The notes under the pieces are model-generated. The model was not told the origin of the DNA. It saw nothing but the letters and a program-made list of their open reading frames with translations, and ran no database searches. The position numbers and the translations under genes were made by a program. Positions 10,830 to 22,000 of a stretch of DNA of 64,000 bases are shown here, piece by piece (position 1 is the first letter of the stretch; every line of letters starts with the position of its first letter). The stretch is from Microplitis mediator (lineage: Eukaryota > Arthropoda > Insecta > Hymenoptera > Braconidae), in the NCBI RefSeq assembly GCF_029852145.1, contig NC_079976.1, forward strand, positions 1,736,001 through 1,800,000, in the 5' to 3' direction.

Positions 10830-13800
10830 ATGTTTGGATTAACTTTAAATCGCGATTTTCGTATACTATTAACTAGTAATTTACTGTCATCGGGTAAAAA
10901 TTTTTCAATATCAATTAAATTAAATATATATCTCTCTAAAAACGAATTAGTGAAAATCGTGTGACAATATCACTATTTGGCAGTGAATAGTCACTCATTA
11001 CTAGTGAAAAGTATATACTGATAAAAAAGTTGACTTGATTCAACCCTGACGGTTTTGAATCACTCTGGAAACAACCTGGAATCACGGTGGATCCAGGGTT
11101 GTTACACGGTGGGTTTTTTTTTCATTTTATCACCGTGATCCCACGTACACCGCGTAATCACCGTGGGTACACCGTGGAATCTCGGTGAATACACCGTGGA
11201 ATCATGGTGGGTACACCGTGTAACCATCGTGGAATCACGGTGATAAAATGAAAAAAAAACCCACCGTGTAACCACCCTGGATCCACCGTGATTCCACCGT
11301 GTTTCCACTCCCAGGGTGTTTCCAGGCTGTTTCCAGGGTGATTCAAAACCGCCAGGGAAGAGCGAAAATCTTGAACCAAGAATATCATTTTGAAGAAAAA
11401 GATTTTCTTGAGTCAAGAAAAAAAATTTTTGAACCAAGGTAAATTTACTTGAACCAAGAATAATTTCTTGGCTCAAGAATTATTTCTCTTGACTCAAAAA
11501 ATCTTTTTTTTCAAAATGCTATTCTTGGTTCAAGATTTTTTCTCTTGAAACTAGTCAACTTTTTTATCAGTGTACCACTGTTCGAATTAGTGACATACTT
11601 TTCACTAGTAAACAGTGAATAGTCATTATTTTCACTGGCTCAAATTTAAGAGAGTATTTGTGTAAGAAAATGTTTTATCTACTAGTTGTTTTTATTTTTC
11701 TTCAGAGATATTGATAGCAGTGATTTTTATTTTGATCTTAACGTATCTGTGGAGTGACATTAAAAATTATTTAGTAGCTTATGGTAAATTAGTAAAAGCA
11801 GCTAAATCATTTCCTGGCCCTCCGACGCTTCCTTTAATTGGAAATGCGTTAATTTTTGCCGGACACAGAGATGGTATGTTTCGAAATAATGTTTAGTTTT
11901 TTTTTTAAATTTTCATCTGTGTTTAATTTTAAATTCAGAGATTTTGAACAAACTTATGAAGCTCGGTAAAACGAATCCCGATACATTTAGAGTATGGCTA
12001 GGCCCTGTATTGGCTATCGTCATAACAAATCCTAAAGATTACGAGGTTTCATTTATTTTTATTATTATTTTGATAAGAAAATCATAATTATAGTCATAAT
12101 AATGATAATTTGAAAACGATTGTTGATAGATTGTCTTGAGTAGCCCAAAAATAATTGAAAAAGCATTTTTTTACAATTTAATGGAACCAATAGCTATAAA
12201 TAGTCTGATTAATGGAAAAGGTATGTTATTATTGGCAAAATAAATTTTATTTTTATTCCCTGATTAAAAAAATCGATTGAAAGGGATTCAAAAAAAAAAT
12301 TTTTTTAATACTTATCAATATTTTTAAATACCTTGAATATTTTTGAATCTCTCTTCTTATGGGCATTTAAAATTGCAAATCCCTTTAAATCGATTGTTTT
12401 AATCAGGGTTACTATTAATATTTTTAAATGAAATATTAAGGACCGAAAATGCGCGCCAGACGTAAAATGATAATTCCCATCATAAATGGCAAACAGTTAT
12501 CAAGTTATATTCAAAGTTTTAATTTTCATACTCGACGTTGCGTAAAACTTCTTACAAAAAGAGAAGGCAATGGCGAATTCGATGTATTCAATGACATGGA
12601 ACTTTGTATTTCAGACATTATCTATGGTGAGATAATCTGAATATATAACCACTCAGTTTTTTGGGTTTTGTGAATAAAAAGTTAATTATTTTTATAGAAA
12701 CATTGTTTGGGATTGAAGGAACGGCACAAATTAATGGAGACGCATCAATTGCTCAAATTATTGAGAAGTATTTTTATTAAATAAATTACTATAGATTATT
12801 TTAAACCTGAGTAACTCTGGCCCAGTCATGATAATTTTATTCACCCTATCGAAAAATTCCCATAGAATCCAATCAACTGCGACAAAAACCGCATAGAATC
12901 TTATAGTCTGTATTGGTTTCTATGCGGTTTTTGTCGCATTTGATTAGATTCTGTGGGAATTTTTGGATAGAGCATCTTTGTCACGGTTGTGTTTTTGGAC
13001 TCTAAGCCACCCGTTGGTTAATAAAAATAAAATTATTAAAATTGTAAGAGTATTTTTTCGGGTGGAAACTGTTATAGTGAAAGACTTAAGTTACCCAGGT
13101 TGACTATATTTGAATGGACAATAACATATTTATATTTTTGTTAAGTGCAATAAATATTCTTTGGGAAAGGATTCTCAAAATTTGGTTGCACCCTTCATTT
13201 ATTTTTCACATGACTAAAAACGGTAAAGTATGGAGAGAGTCTGATATATTGCTTCGAGAATATTTAAATAAGGTAAATATAATTTACTCATCTTAATTAA
13301 ATTATTTTTTTTATTACAATCGTCCACCTCACGCGCGAAGCGATGTTGCATTTGCAGATAGCAGTTATTTTTCATTAATTTATGATATTTCTAGATTATA
13401 ACTGACAAACAAAGGATATATGAAGCATTAGAAAAAGGTGAGGAAAATATTGAAAGACCTAAACCATCGATACTCGATTCAGTTATCGAGACTGCTGTCA
13501 GAACAAAGTCGATTTCTGTTGATGAAATTCGTTATGATATGATTGCTTCTTTTGTTGGTGTATTTATTCCTTACTATTAATTTCATTAAAATCTTAAGTA
13601 CCCTGATTAAAAAAATAGATTTAAAGGGATTCAAAAAAAAATTTTTTAATACTTTTGAATACCTTGAATATTTTTGAATCTCTCTTCTTATGGGCATTTA
13701 ACATTGCAAGTCCCTTTAAGTCGATTGTTTTAATCAGGGTAATTCATTCCATTTCTATAAGTAATTGTCTATTATTTTTTAGTCTAATGATACGATTCAT

Positions 13801-14667
13801 GGTGTGATATCATTTGCATTATTAATGATAGCGATGCATCCCGATGTTCAGGTAAAAATAATTGTAACGCGGAGAGAAAATTTTCGGAATGTTTCTTATC
13901 GACTTATTGTAGGAAAGAATTTGTGGAAATTGTTCTCATGATTTATTGGAACCGTTCCGTTATTTTTTTCTCCGTGTAATGAACTCGTTAATGATAAATT
14001 AATGAGGTTAATTTAATAATTAAGGAAAAAGTACGTGAAGAAATATTGGATGTTGTTGGAGCAGATAGTGATGTTTGTGAAGAACATATTAGTAAATTGA
14101 TATACATGGAAATGGTTATCAAAGAAACAATAAGACTATTTCCGGTTGGACCCTTGATTGCTAGAAGTGTCACTGAAGATATAGATATCGGTAGATTGTT
14201 TTTTGTTTACTTCGTTTTTTTTCTCTATTGGTAACGTATTAAATTATTTCAGAAAATTATACGGTTCCAAAAGGCAGCACTCTGGCTATCTTAGCCTGTG
14301 TAACTCATAGATCTGAAAAGTACTGGACGGAGCCTGAAAAGTTCATTCCAGAAAGATTTCTGCCGGAAAACTCAAAAGACCGGCATCCTTATGCTTTCAT
14401 ACCTTTCAGTGGAGGCCTTCGTGGATGTCCTGGTATAATTATAGTTTTATACATTTTCTAACTCATAAAATAAGTATACCAATAAATATATTTTTTTTTA
14501 TAGGTTATAAGTTTGGTCTTGCTTGTCTAAAAGTACTAATTGTTCACTTCGTTCGTAATTACCAATTTAGTACGACGATGAAACTTGAAACAATGAAATT
14601 GAAAACACATATATCTGTTAGGTCAGCAAGTGGATACAGAATGTCTATTAAAAAAATAATTTCCTAA
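10830..14667 (+). CDS. CYP4-clan cytochrome P450, gene C (complete, 518 aa)
   Basis: Microsomal P450 monooxygenase; substrate unknown. Exons: 10830-10893, 11706-11873, 11939-12045, 12130-12220, 12441-12626, 12698-12767, 13146-13272, 13395-13559, 13783-13851, 14025-14190, 14253-14432, 14504-14667 (1557 nt, frame continuous). Motifs: membrane anchor (about 23-46), FPGPPTLPLIGN (57-68), MRARRK in the C-helix (Met147 at the usual Trp), GSNDTIHG in the I-helix, K-helix ETIR, PERF, and FSGGLRGCPG with Cys463. It is the most diverged of the three in exons 1 and 7, but nearly identical to its paralogues in exon 11. Introns 1, 4, 6 and 8 each contain inserted TIR elements. It is followed by a convergent PLD3-like gene. 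Confidence 0.93.
10981..11620. mobile_element. Nested TIR elements filling intron 1 of gene C
   Basis: The layers fit inside one another. The outermost is an inverted pair of CAGTGAATAGTC / ACTAGTGAAAAGTAT words (10981-11016 and 11594-11620). Inside it is an element at 11018-11572 with CTGATAAAAAAGTTGAC ends, flanked by TA. Inside that is a copy of the CCCTGRCGGTTTTGAATCA element (11044-11357), followed by a block of CTTGAACCAAG / CTTGAGTCAAG words (11358-11550). None encodes protein. Confidence 0.8.
12258..12408. mobile_element. ~150-bp CCCTGATTAAAAAAATCGAT MITE, copy 1 (gene C intron 4)
   Basis: The TIR CCCTGATTAAAAAAATCGAT is inverted at the right end (ATCGATTGTTTTAATCAGGG). A second copy sits in intron 8 of the same gene (13601-13739). 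Genes A and B lack both. Confidence 0.85.
12844..12971. mobile_element. Palindromic MITE, copy 2 (gene C intron 6)
   Basis: Nearly identical to 478-606, with the ends CCCTATCGAAAAATTCCC and GGGAATTTTTGGATAGA. It accounts for part of the length difference of intron 6 relative to gene B. Confidence 0.85.
13601..13739. mobile_element. ~140-bp CCCTGATTAAAAAAAT MITE, copy 2 (gene C intron 8)
   Basis: Same family as 12258-12408, flanked by TA on both sides (AGTA before, GGTAAT after). It sits between exons 8 and 9 without disturbing splice sites. Confidence 0.85.
13852..14024 (+). repeat. Conserved 173-bp intron 9 (gene C copy)
   Basis: Third copy of the 173-bp intron. It differs from gene B at only a few positions, although exons 1-7 of B and C differ much more. 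Confidence 0.8.
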
Positions 14668-16212
14668 TTTAAAGTATATATATATATACAATTTTTCTTC
14701 AAGACTTATCAATTCCATCATATTCAGAATATATTTTTAAGAATATTCAGTCACGACCCAGATTTTCTTTCGGATCAAATAAAAATTTCTTTTTTTTTTC
14801 TTAATTTTTATTTGTTGAGTTTTATTTGCTAAAAAATTCAAAGACCAGTCACCCGAAAAATTAAAAAATTACCAAGAGTTCATCCGTACATATCACGGAG
14901 AGAAAAAAATAGTAATGATTACTATGTTACATAATAACCAGACTCATTTTTTGTAAAATGGTAAATAATGCTATGTAGAATAGAACTCATTACCATTTTT
15001 CTGGTAATGATTACTATGTTACATTGAAACAACTAAAATGGTAAAAATCGCTATCTAGCATGGGAATCAGGGCTATGTAGAATGGTACTCAGTCCCATGC
15101 TGGAATAGCTGTCGTTACAGTTTAATAAGTGAGACAAGAAAGTAAACATGCGCGGACGTTTGCCCAGTAACCTATGTGTATGTGTTACATGTATGTGTGC
15201 GAAGTATATTATTAAATATTTTAATTTATTTAATTATTATTTATCTGTTATCAAAAAATGATATTTCATTTTGAGCAATATCTTAATTATTTCAATAGAT
15301 TAATTCAATTTCTACATATATCTATTTATAGTAACCTGAGTTATTTGTTTTGTCATAACCTTATTTACTAAAAATGAAATAAATAAAACATCGTAAACGT
15401 TACTAGGTAACATTGTAGCCATATCCATTTACATAGTTCTCTCGTCAATGTAGAATAGTAATCACTTCTATGCTAGCATAGCCACCGTTACTATGTAGAA
15501 TGGGGGGGATTACTCTGCCCGGTGACTCTCGACGTTAAAAAATCCTCGTTTCTATGTAACATAGTAATGGTTACCATTCTACATAGGAATTATAACTATT
15601 TTTTTCTCTCCGTGTACAAATGTACAAAATAACTTTTTAGAAAAATCGTGCGGGATATTCCCTAATTTTCAAAATTAGTTTAGAGGCCACCTGTTGGGAT
15701 GTTTTAAAAGTAAATCAATGAACTTATGACCGTTTATAAAAACTTTCAGTGAAAAGCATAATCAAATAAATTCACAGATAAAATTAATTAAGTTAATTAA
15801 TATTTTTAAAATATTATATATTTAATTTTTTACGTATTAATTGATATTATGCTTTAATTAACAAAATATCCTTTATCATTATATTATTATTACCATTAAT
15901 AAATACATTTTTATTCGGCGGACTTTACTGGCACAACAAACCAGAGCAAAAAAATATTTATAAAAAAATAAATTTCGTTGTTTACAAGCATCAATTAATT
16001 CGTGCGCACAATTACTTAATTTCGTTGTTTAATATTTTGATGTACATCACATATAAGTACTAATTAACTGATTAAAGCTCTCGTTTTTAATATTTACAGT
16101 CGCCCAATTTCATATTATGATAGATTATAAATAACAACTGATAAATAAGTACTTAATATATACATAAATATTATATATATAAATATATATGCTATTAAAT
16201 GAAATGAAAATA
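14668..16212. other. Convergent intergenic region between P450 gene C and the PLD3-like gene
   Basis: It contains the 3' flank of gene C, one large TIR element (14894-15614) and AT-rich DNA. I find no coding sequence or RNA gene. Confidence 0.7.
14894..15614. mobile_element. 721-bp TIR element, CACGGAGAGAAAAAAATAG ends
   Basis: The ends CACGGAGAGAAAAAAATAG and CTATTTTTTTCTCTCCGTG are perfectly inverted. The interior repeats GTAATGATTACTATGTTACAT-like words in both orientations, around a middle AT-rich part. There is no transposase. It belongs to the CACRGA-ended group described in the findings. Confidence 0.85.
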
Positions 16213-19200
16213 TTACGCGCGTATATGATGATGATAAAATGGTAGGAAGTAATTTATTTTCTGTTTAACGAATGAGTTAAATCGATTGGTTGTTGCTGTT
16301 GTCGGCGTTGCATTCAACGGATGCGCATATGGCGAATTCCAATCACGTAGAAATACATCTTCAAGTTGTTTTCTGATACTTTCGTTATTTTTCGGTCCGT
16401 CATCTTCCAGAATGAATCCAATTCCTTAAAAAAAAATCCACTTATTATTTATCACATTCAATTAATTAACCCTTCAGCAGCCGCGTTAGAACAACGAAAA
16501 CATTACCCGCGTGATGAGAAAAAGTCTCACACTTCGGAGCATCGTAAATTTTAAGTCAAATAAAACAAAAAAATTATGCACTTTCCCGATTATGACGTAA
16601 TTATAATTTATTTGAATATTTCGCTTGTTTTTATTTTTAAATTTTCTATAATGTACTTGTTTTTTACTTTTAATTATGTAAGTAATGACAGACTTAACCG
16701 CTGAAAAAAACGGCGGTGATTGCCGAAAAGATTCGGAACTGCCCGAACTGAGCCAAACTGTATTAATTTTTATGCCTTACTTTACTCGCGTGATGAGAAA
16801 AAGTCTCATTGCTGTTTAAAATAAATCTTTTAAAAATATTTTTCATGTTCGAAATAATTTTTAAATTTCAAAATCATAAAAAGCATAAAATTTCATTAAG
16901 ATAAAAAAAATTTCACTAGGTCATTCCATTTGAAATTACTTAGAAAAAAATATTTGAAGGCGAGTGTGAGAGAAAAAATCATAGCGCGGGTGCTGAAGGG
17001 TTATTTAATTAATTAATTAAATTAATAAATATTTACCAGCAGTATCTATAAAATAATCACCGGACCAATTACTAGTCCCGATGTAAGCTGCAGCATCAGT
17101 TACCATATATTTATTATGATTAACTCTTCCATAAGGTATTTTATCAAAATCAGCGTTCGTTGGTACGATAAATCTCTTAATATCTATTTTGACATTTTTG
17201 TAACTGTTAGTGAGATCCATCAATGATCTGAGAAAATTATCTTCCGATTTGCGGGAATGTTTCCACCAGGAAATCAACAGTTTTATTCTGATACGCCGAT
17301 CAATCGCCGCGGATCTGATCGCGTCGTCTATTACCGGCCAGTACTTGACTTTTGGAGTGTAAATTGTCAGAGGTACATAGTCCATAACGGATATGTAGAC
17401 AAATTTTTCAGCCTTTTCTATGCAGTATAAAATGGCGTCTATGTCATTTGATCTTCCAATAGGAGACAGTGGCGCCGGAGAACTGGCAATAAATCCTTTG
17501 TATTTATTCGAGTCATCCAATGTTAAGTTTATCGGGTTATTTATATTTATTTTTGTCTTTAAGGAATCGGGCCAAGATGGCGGGATCCGTCCTTCTTTAC
17601 CCAGCTGCCAATAAACCTATTAATTATTCATGATTATTAGTTATTTAATTTGGAACCGGATTCTTGTTATTGAATTAAGATTTTATTTAAAGGCTGATTT
17701 TTAAAGAGAGACTCGACGTTTGTTTGATAATTTTAAGACATATTTTATTCTGGTGTCTTGGATTTTAAAGATTCACAGTCACGGTAGGAAATATTTAAAA
17801 TAGATTTAATTTAATTTAGCGAGATGATAAAAAAATTGTAATGAATTCTTTAAGAGAAACCGAAAATTATGTATGAGATTTTTTTCCGTGTAAAAAAATA
17901 ATCATCCAGATAAAAATATTTGGCCGATATTACACTGAAACCATCGACTTTTATGGGGAGAAGCCGAAAGTTAGTCGGAAACACAAAGAAATTTTGTAAC
18001 TCCTAATAAACAGGCCGAGAAATTGAGTAGTTTTTTATTTTGTAAATAAATCTGTAGAAGAACTTGAAAAATTTTCAAGTTTTCGGTCACTTTTAGGCCA
18101 TTATCTGTTAAATTTCGGTTTTGTCTTCGCTACCTGGGCCTTTCATCGGCCACTTTTCGGCCGAGAAAAAAAATTTTAAATAATTGAAGCGTAGAAATTT
18201 TTACCTCGAATATTTTAGCGAAATCGTTGGCTAAACACGTGCAATTTTGAATAAGAACTCCTAGTTCTTTAACTTGCGTCAATGATCTCCAGTCCATATT
18301 CGCAGAGCCGACGTACACATGCGTCCGGTCGATTAACCATAATTTCGTGTGCAGAACCCCGCCGCCAAGTAGTGCTGCGAAATTTAAACTTCTCACTTCA
18401 GCGCGGGCTTTTTTTGTCAAGAACTCGGTGTCGAAATTAGGACTCAATTGGGACGGGGCATTCTGGGCTATTTTAATTTCGATATTTCTGTCTCTTCCTG
18501 CAGACAAAAGTGCTTCGAAAACATCTTCACCCTGTTTAAATTTTAAATTATTTTATTACATATTTATTAAGTGTTTGTCAGTTATTTAAACATAAATAAT
18601 TTTACAAATGACCCAGTTCATATTTCTTCTTTGAATAAATGTTTATTTAATTTGTCTATTTTAATTAAACGTCAATAATTGTCGTCTAGACTTTTAATTA
18701 TAAAGTCGTTTTTTTTATGTATTTATAATATTGAATTTTATTTTACTACAAATAATATAAGACTTGAACTTTAGTTTAAATGAAATGAGTCGTTAAATGT
18801 TTTACAAATTATATTTAAAAGTTTCAAATGTGACCTAGTTTTTGACACATTTAATTTAAAGAAAAAAAAATGAAAACTTTAATAATTATTGATGACATTT
18901 AAATGATAAATATCTGAATCGAGTTTTGAGAGGTCATCGGGTCAATTATGACTCGCTTATAATTTAAAATGAAAATAAATAATTAAATGTAAATAAATAT
19001 TAGCGGGTAATTTACCTCACGGGCACTATCGTCGGGATAGACATCTTGTCTTGTCATGGTCCAGTATAACGATGCAATTTCAATAGTATATTGAGCGGAT
19101 TGAATGAGATCAACCCAAGTGGAATAAGTGCTCCTGTGGAGCACTGAATTATTGTCGTAAATCAACCCAATGGGTATTGATTCGACCAGTGAAATACGGC

Positions 19201-20345
19201 AGCTGTCCTTGCACATGTACTCAGATTCATTTCCGTAAATACTCGAATTACTAAAATGTTTATGTTCCGCGTGGTCGAGCAGTGGCAACAAAACTACCAG
19301 GACTATTAGGATTAAAATTATGCTGATGGGGATACAGCTGGGCCGGCACCAGCCTTGCGCTCCCCACCTAATTCACAAACAAAAATTTATTTATTATTAT
19401 CTTTCGATGTTTCGTTTTGTTATCGCTTTGCTCATGAGCTAATTAATGTTTACTAATTACTCAGGTTATCAAAATGTCAGTTTAAGTAAAGATAAACTTG
19501 AAATATTTTTTTTTATGTGCACAGAAAAAAATAATACTCGCTTTCAATTAAAAATTATTTGTTTGGCTCACGAATATTTTTTGTAATCCAGAAAAAAAAA
19601 TTTGATTGGGCGAAGAAAATTTTTTCTTGAGCTTTTTTTTTTAATTGCAAAAAATTTATATTATGATACTAAAGTTAGCAGACGTCTGATAATTTTTGAA
19701 TTTTTTTTTTCAACAAATAAATTAGAAAAAAAAATTAAAAATATGCACATGTAGAAAATTAAAAAAAACTACAAGTGCAATTTTTTTAAATATTTTTTTT
19801 TTATAATTCATTTTTTTGAAAAAATTATAAAAATTATTAGACGTCGGCTAACTTCAGTATCATCAAAAATTACGTTCCTAAAATACTTTTGACGAAAATC
19901 TTTAAATTATTATTTGAACTTCAAATTTTTCCAGATTTATTTTTCCCGCGAGTTTTCAAAAATTTATAAATAATTTCTACTAAAAATCCCAGGCTCGCCA
20001 AACTGAGATCAATTTTTTTTCAAAGATATTTGAATAATTTGAATTCCAAAAAAATCGTCTCTTGTATTCTGAAAATAAAAACAAAAAAAAATAATTACTA
20101 ACTTTGAGTGCGTAAGGTGGTCGCCAATGTCACTTCTCAGCATGAAACCAGTTTGATCCCACGATTCCAATTCATCATCCACTGAAGTTGTTTCAAGTCT
20201 CGCATTTTCCGATACCGTCTGCAAATTTTTAAAACCAATCATCAAAAATCCATCATTTTTTTTCAAGCTCAATATAATTATCATCACAACCAAAGTCCAA
20301 AATCACCTTCTTGTCATTTTTATCTACAAATTTTGGAACTACCAT
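16213..20345 (-). CDS. PLD3/PLD4-like phospholipase D family protein (complete, 541 aa)
   Basis: Animal homologues are type II endolysosomal membrane proteins. They act as 5'-3' exonucleases on single-stranded nucleic acid and have been linked to lysosomal lipid synthesis. Exons on the minus strand: 20345-20307, 20218-20103, 19367-19016, 18531-18205, 17616-17037, 16424-16213. They sum to 1626 nt with a continuous frame and GT-AG introns. In order: a cytosolic tail of about 62 residues, a membrane segment (about 64-83, CIPISIILILIVLVVLLPLL), glycosylation sites NSS and NES, the CRISLVESIP stretch, the first HKD (His230, Lys232, Asp237) followed by GSANMDWRSLTQVKELG, and the second HKD (His445, Lys447, Asp452) followed by GTSNWSGDYF. 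Both catalytic triads are intact. The Met in the 13-residue exon 1 is inferred; an alternative upstream start is possible. The C-terminus ends in a Thr-rich, His-containing tail beyond the usual FLRDWNSPYAH end. Confidence 0.94.
16470..17000. mobile_element. piggyBac-like MITE in PLD3-like intron 5
   Basis: Ends CCCTTCAGCAGCCGCG and CGCGGGTGCTGAAGGG are inverted. TTAA stands at the left and TTAT at the right, close to the TTAA target of piggyBac elements. The interior contains a repeated GCGTGATGAGAAAAAGTCTC word (near 16509 and 16789). No transposase is present. Confidence 0.7.
19662..19864. mobile_element. ~200-bp GATACTGAAGTTAGC MITE, copy 1 (PLD3-like intron 2)
   Basis: Ends ATGATACTAAAGTTAGCAGA and CGGCTAACTTCAGTATCAT are inverted. 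An inner palindrome pairs TGCACATGTAG with CTACAAGTGCA. This is the first of about nine copies of the most abundant family in the window. Confidence 0.85.
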
Positions 20346-22000
20346 TTTTTATTTCCTATAAATTGCATACATATACCGCTAAATATAATCAAAAATTTTC
20401 TAAATTCATCAAATAAAAAACGATGGATCAATAAATCAATTTATTTAGTAAATTGACTTGTTTACCATTGAAATATATATACTATATATATATTACAATA
20501 GTTCAAAGTTCGATCACACAATGCTACAGGTGTTCAAATACGAGTGTACACGTTTTATATAAATTATATATATCATACGTTACATATTATACAGATAATC
20601 ATTAAATCGAAATACTGTTAAGAATTCATTGTACCCGCGGTGTAAATAATAAATGCACAGTTCGAATTACACTTTGTTAAATTATGTATTAGATTTATTT
20701 AATCATGAACCGGTAATTTGTATTACATAAATAATACCGATAAATAATTTATAATAATACTATTTATATTTATTTATTTACGTAATGCGATAAGATACTT
20801 TTAAGTATTTACCCGACTGTTTACAGTTTACGGCTACTGTGGATTATAGATAAATTTTTATCAACTTATTGCTGACGATGTACACTAACTATAGTTTGAA
20901 AACGATAAGAAACAGAAAATCTGCTGTAAAAGTGTGATGTAAAATAATGAAATTATGAATGATAAGAATTTCTAGGAGAACTACAGCATCGGGTACCGAT
21001 ACTACGGAGGAGAAATTCATCTGGGAGTCAACAGATGTCTGCTCTGATATTGAAGATGTATTTTGAGAATAAATACACAGAAAAGAAGGATTTCTTGGGG
21101 CAAGAAAAATTTTGCATTATCAAATGAAAACGAAAATTTTCTTGAGACTAAAAATTTTTTCTTGCCCTAAAAATTTTTTTCTTGACTCAAGGAAATTTTT
21201 TCTCGCCCCAAGAAAATTTTCGTTTTCAATTCATAATGCGAAAAATTTCTTAGGACAAGTAAAAATTTTCTTGACGTGAGTAAAAGTTTTTTGCGCCAAG
21301 AAATCCTTTTTTTCTGTGTATGATTTTTTTTTATATTATTGACTTTGGTATTGACTTTTGTATCGTTGGGAGTTAGCAATAAATTTTGGTGATAATTTTT
21401 TTTTTTCGCAGGGTAATGACTGTACTTTTAGTAATAAAAAGTACAAGATATTATTTTTTACAAGCTACTTTATAGCTGATATAAATGTGAATAATTTTAT
21501 GGGGAGTAAAAAAATTTTATTTTTCGGTACCGAAAATGGACGAGCGCTGGGATCGAACCCGATCGTTTTTATTTATGGATTTTTTTAAATTTTTTACATA
21601 GAGACTTCTACTGTCAAATTTTAATTATTTTTTTTGTTGGAAATATGAAAAAAAAATTTTTTTAAGCCCATTTTGCCCATGGAAAAAATTTAATGGCCAT
21701 TTTGCCCCGCAATATTTATAATATAAATTTTTCTAGATTAATGTCAAAATTAAAAGTAAAAAAAAGCTCAAAGTCACGGGAAAAAAAAATATAAATTAGC
21801 TGATATTAAAAATTAGCGGTCACTAGAGTCCGATAGAGGTAAAAAATAGCCAGCAGCTCTTGAGCCCCAGACACTCATCTTAAAGCATTAAAGCAACAGA
21901 ACTTGGATACACACATCCATAATATACAATAATTGAATTAAATTTTCTATAATAAAATTACCGACCAAACGACAGAGCTTTCAGTGTAGCTTTAAAGTAC
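20346..22000. other. Upstream region of the PLD3-like gene
   Basis: AT-rich DNA that should contain the minus-strand promoter of the PLD3-like gene. I cannot single out a convincing core promoter. It holds one TIR element (21076-21318). Around 21660-21715 there is a degenerate pair of CCCATTTTGCCC words. A GGTTCGATCCC B-box-like word lies on the minus strand near 21552-21562. No coding sequence is seen. Confidence 0.5.
21076..21318. mobile_element. 243-bp TIR element, CACAGAAAAGAAGGATTTC ends, TA-flanked
   Basis: Ends CACAGAAAAGAAGGATTTC and GAAATCCTTTTTTTCTGTG are inverted, with TA on both sides. The interior is a set of TCTTGGGGCAAGAAA and TCTTGACTCAAGGAA words in both orientations. It resembles 44438-44660 in plan but not in exact sequence. 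Confidence 0.85.
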
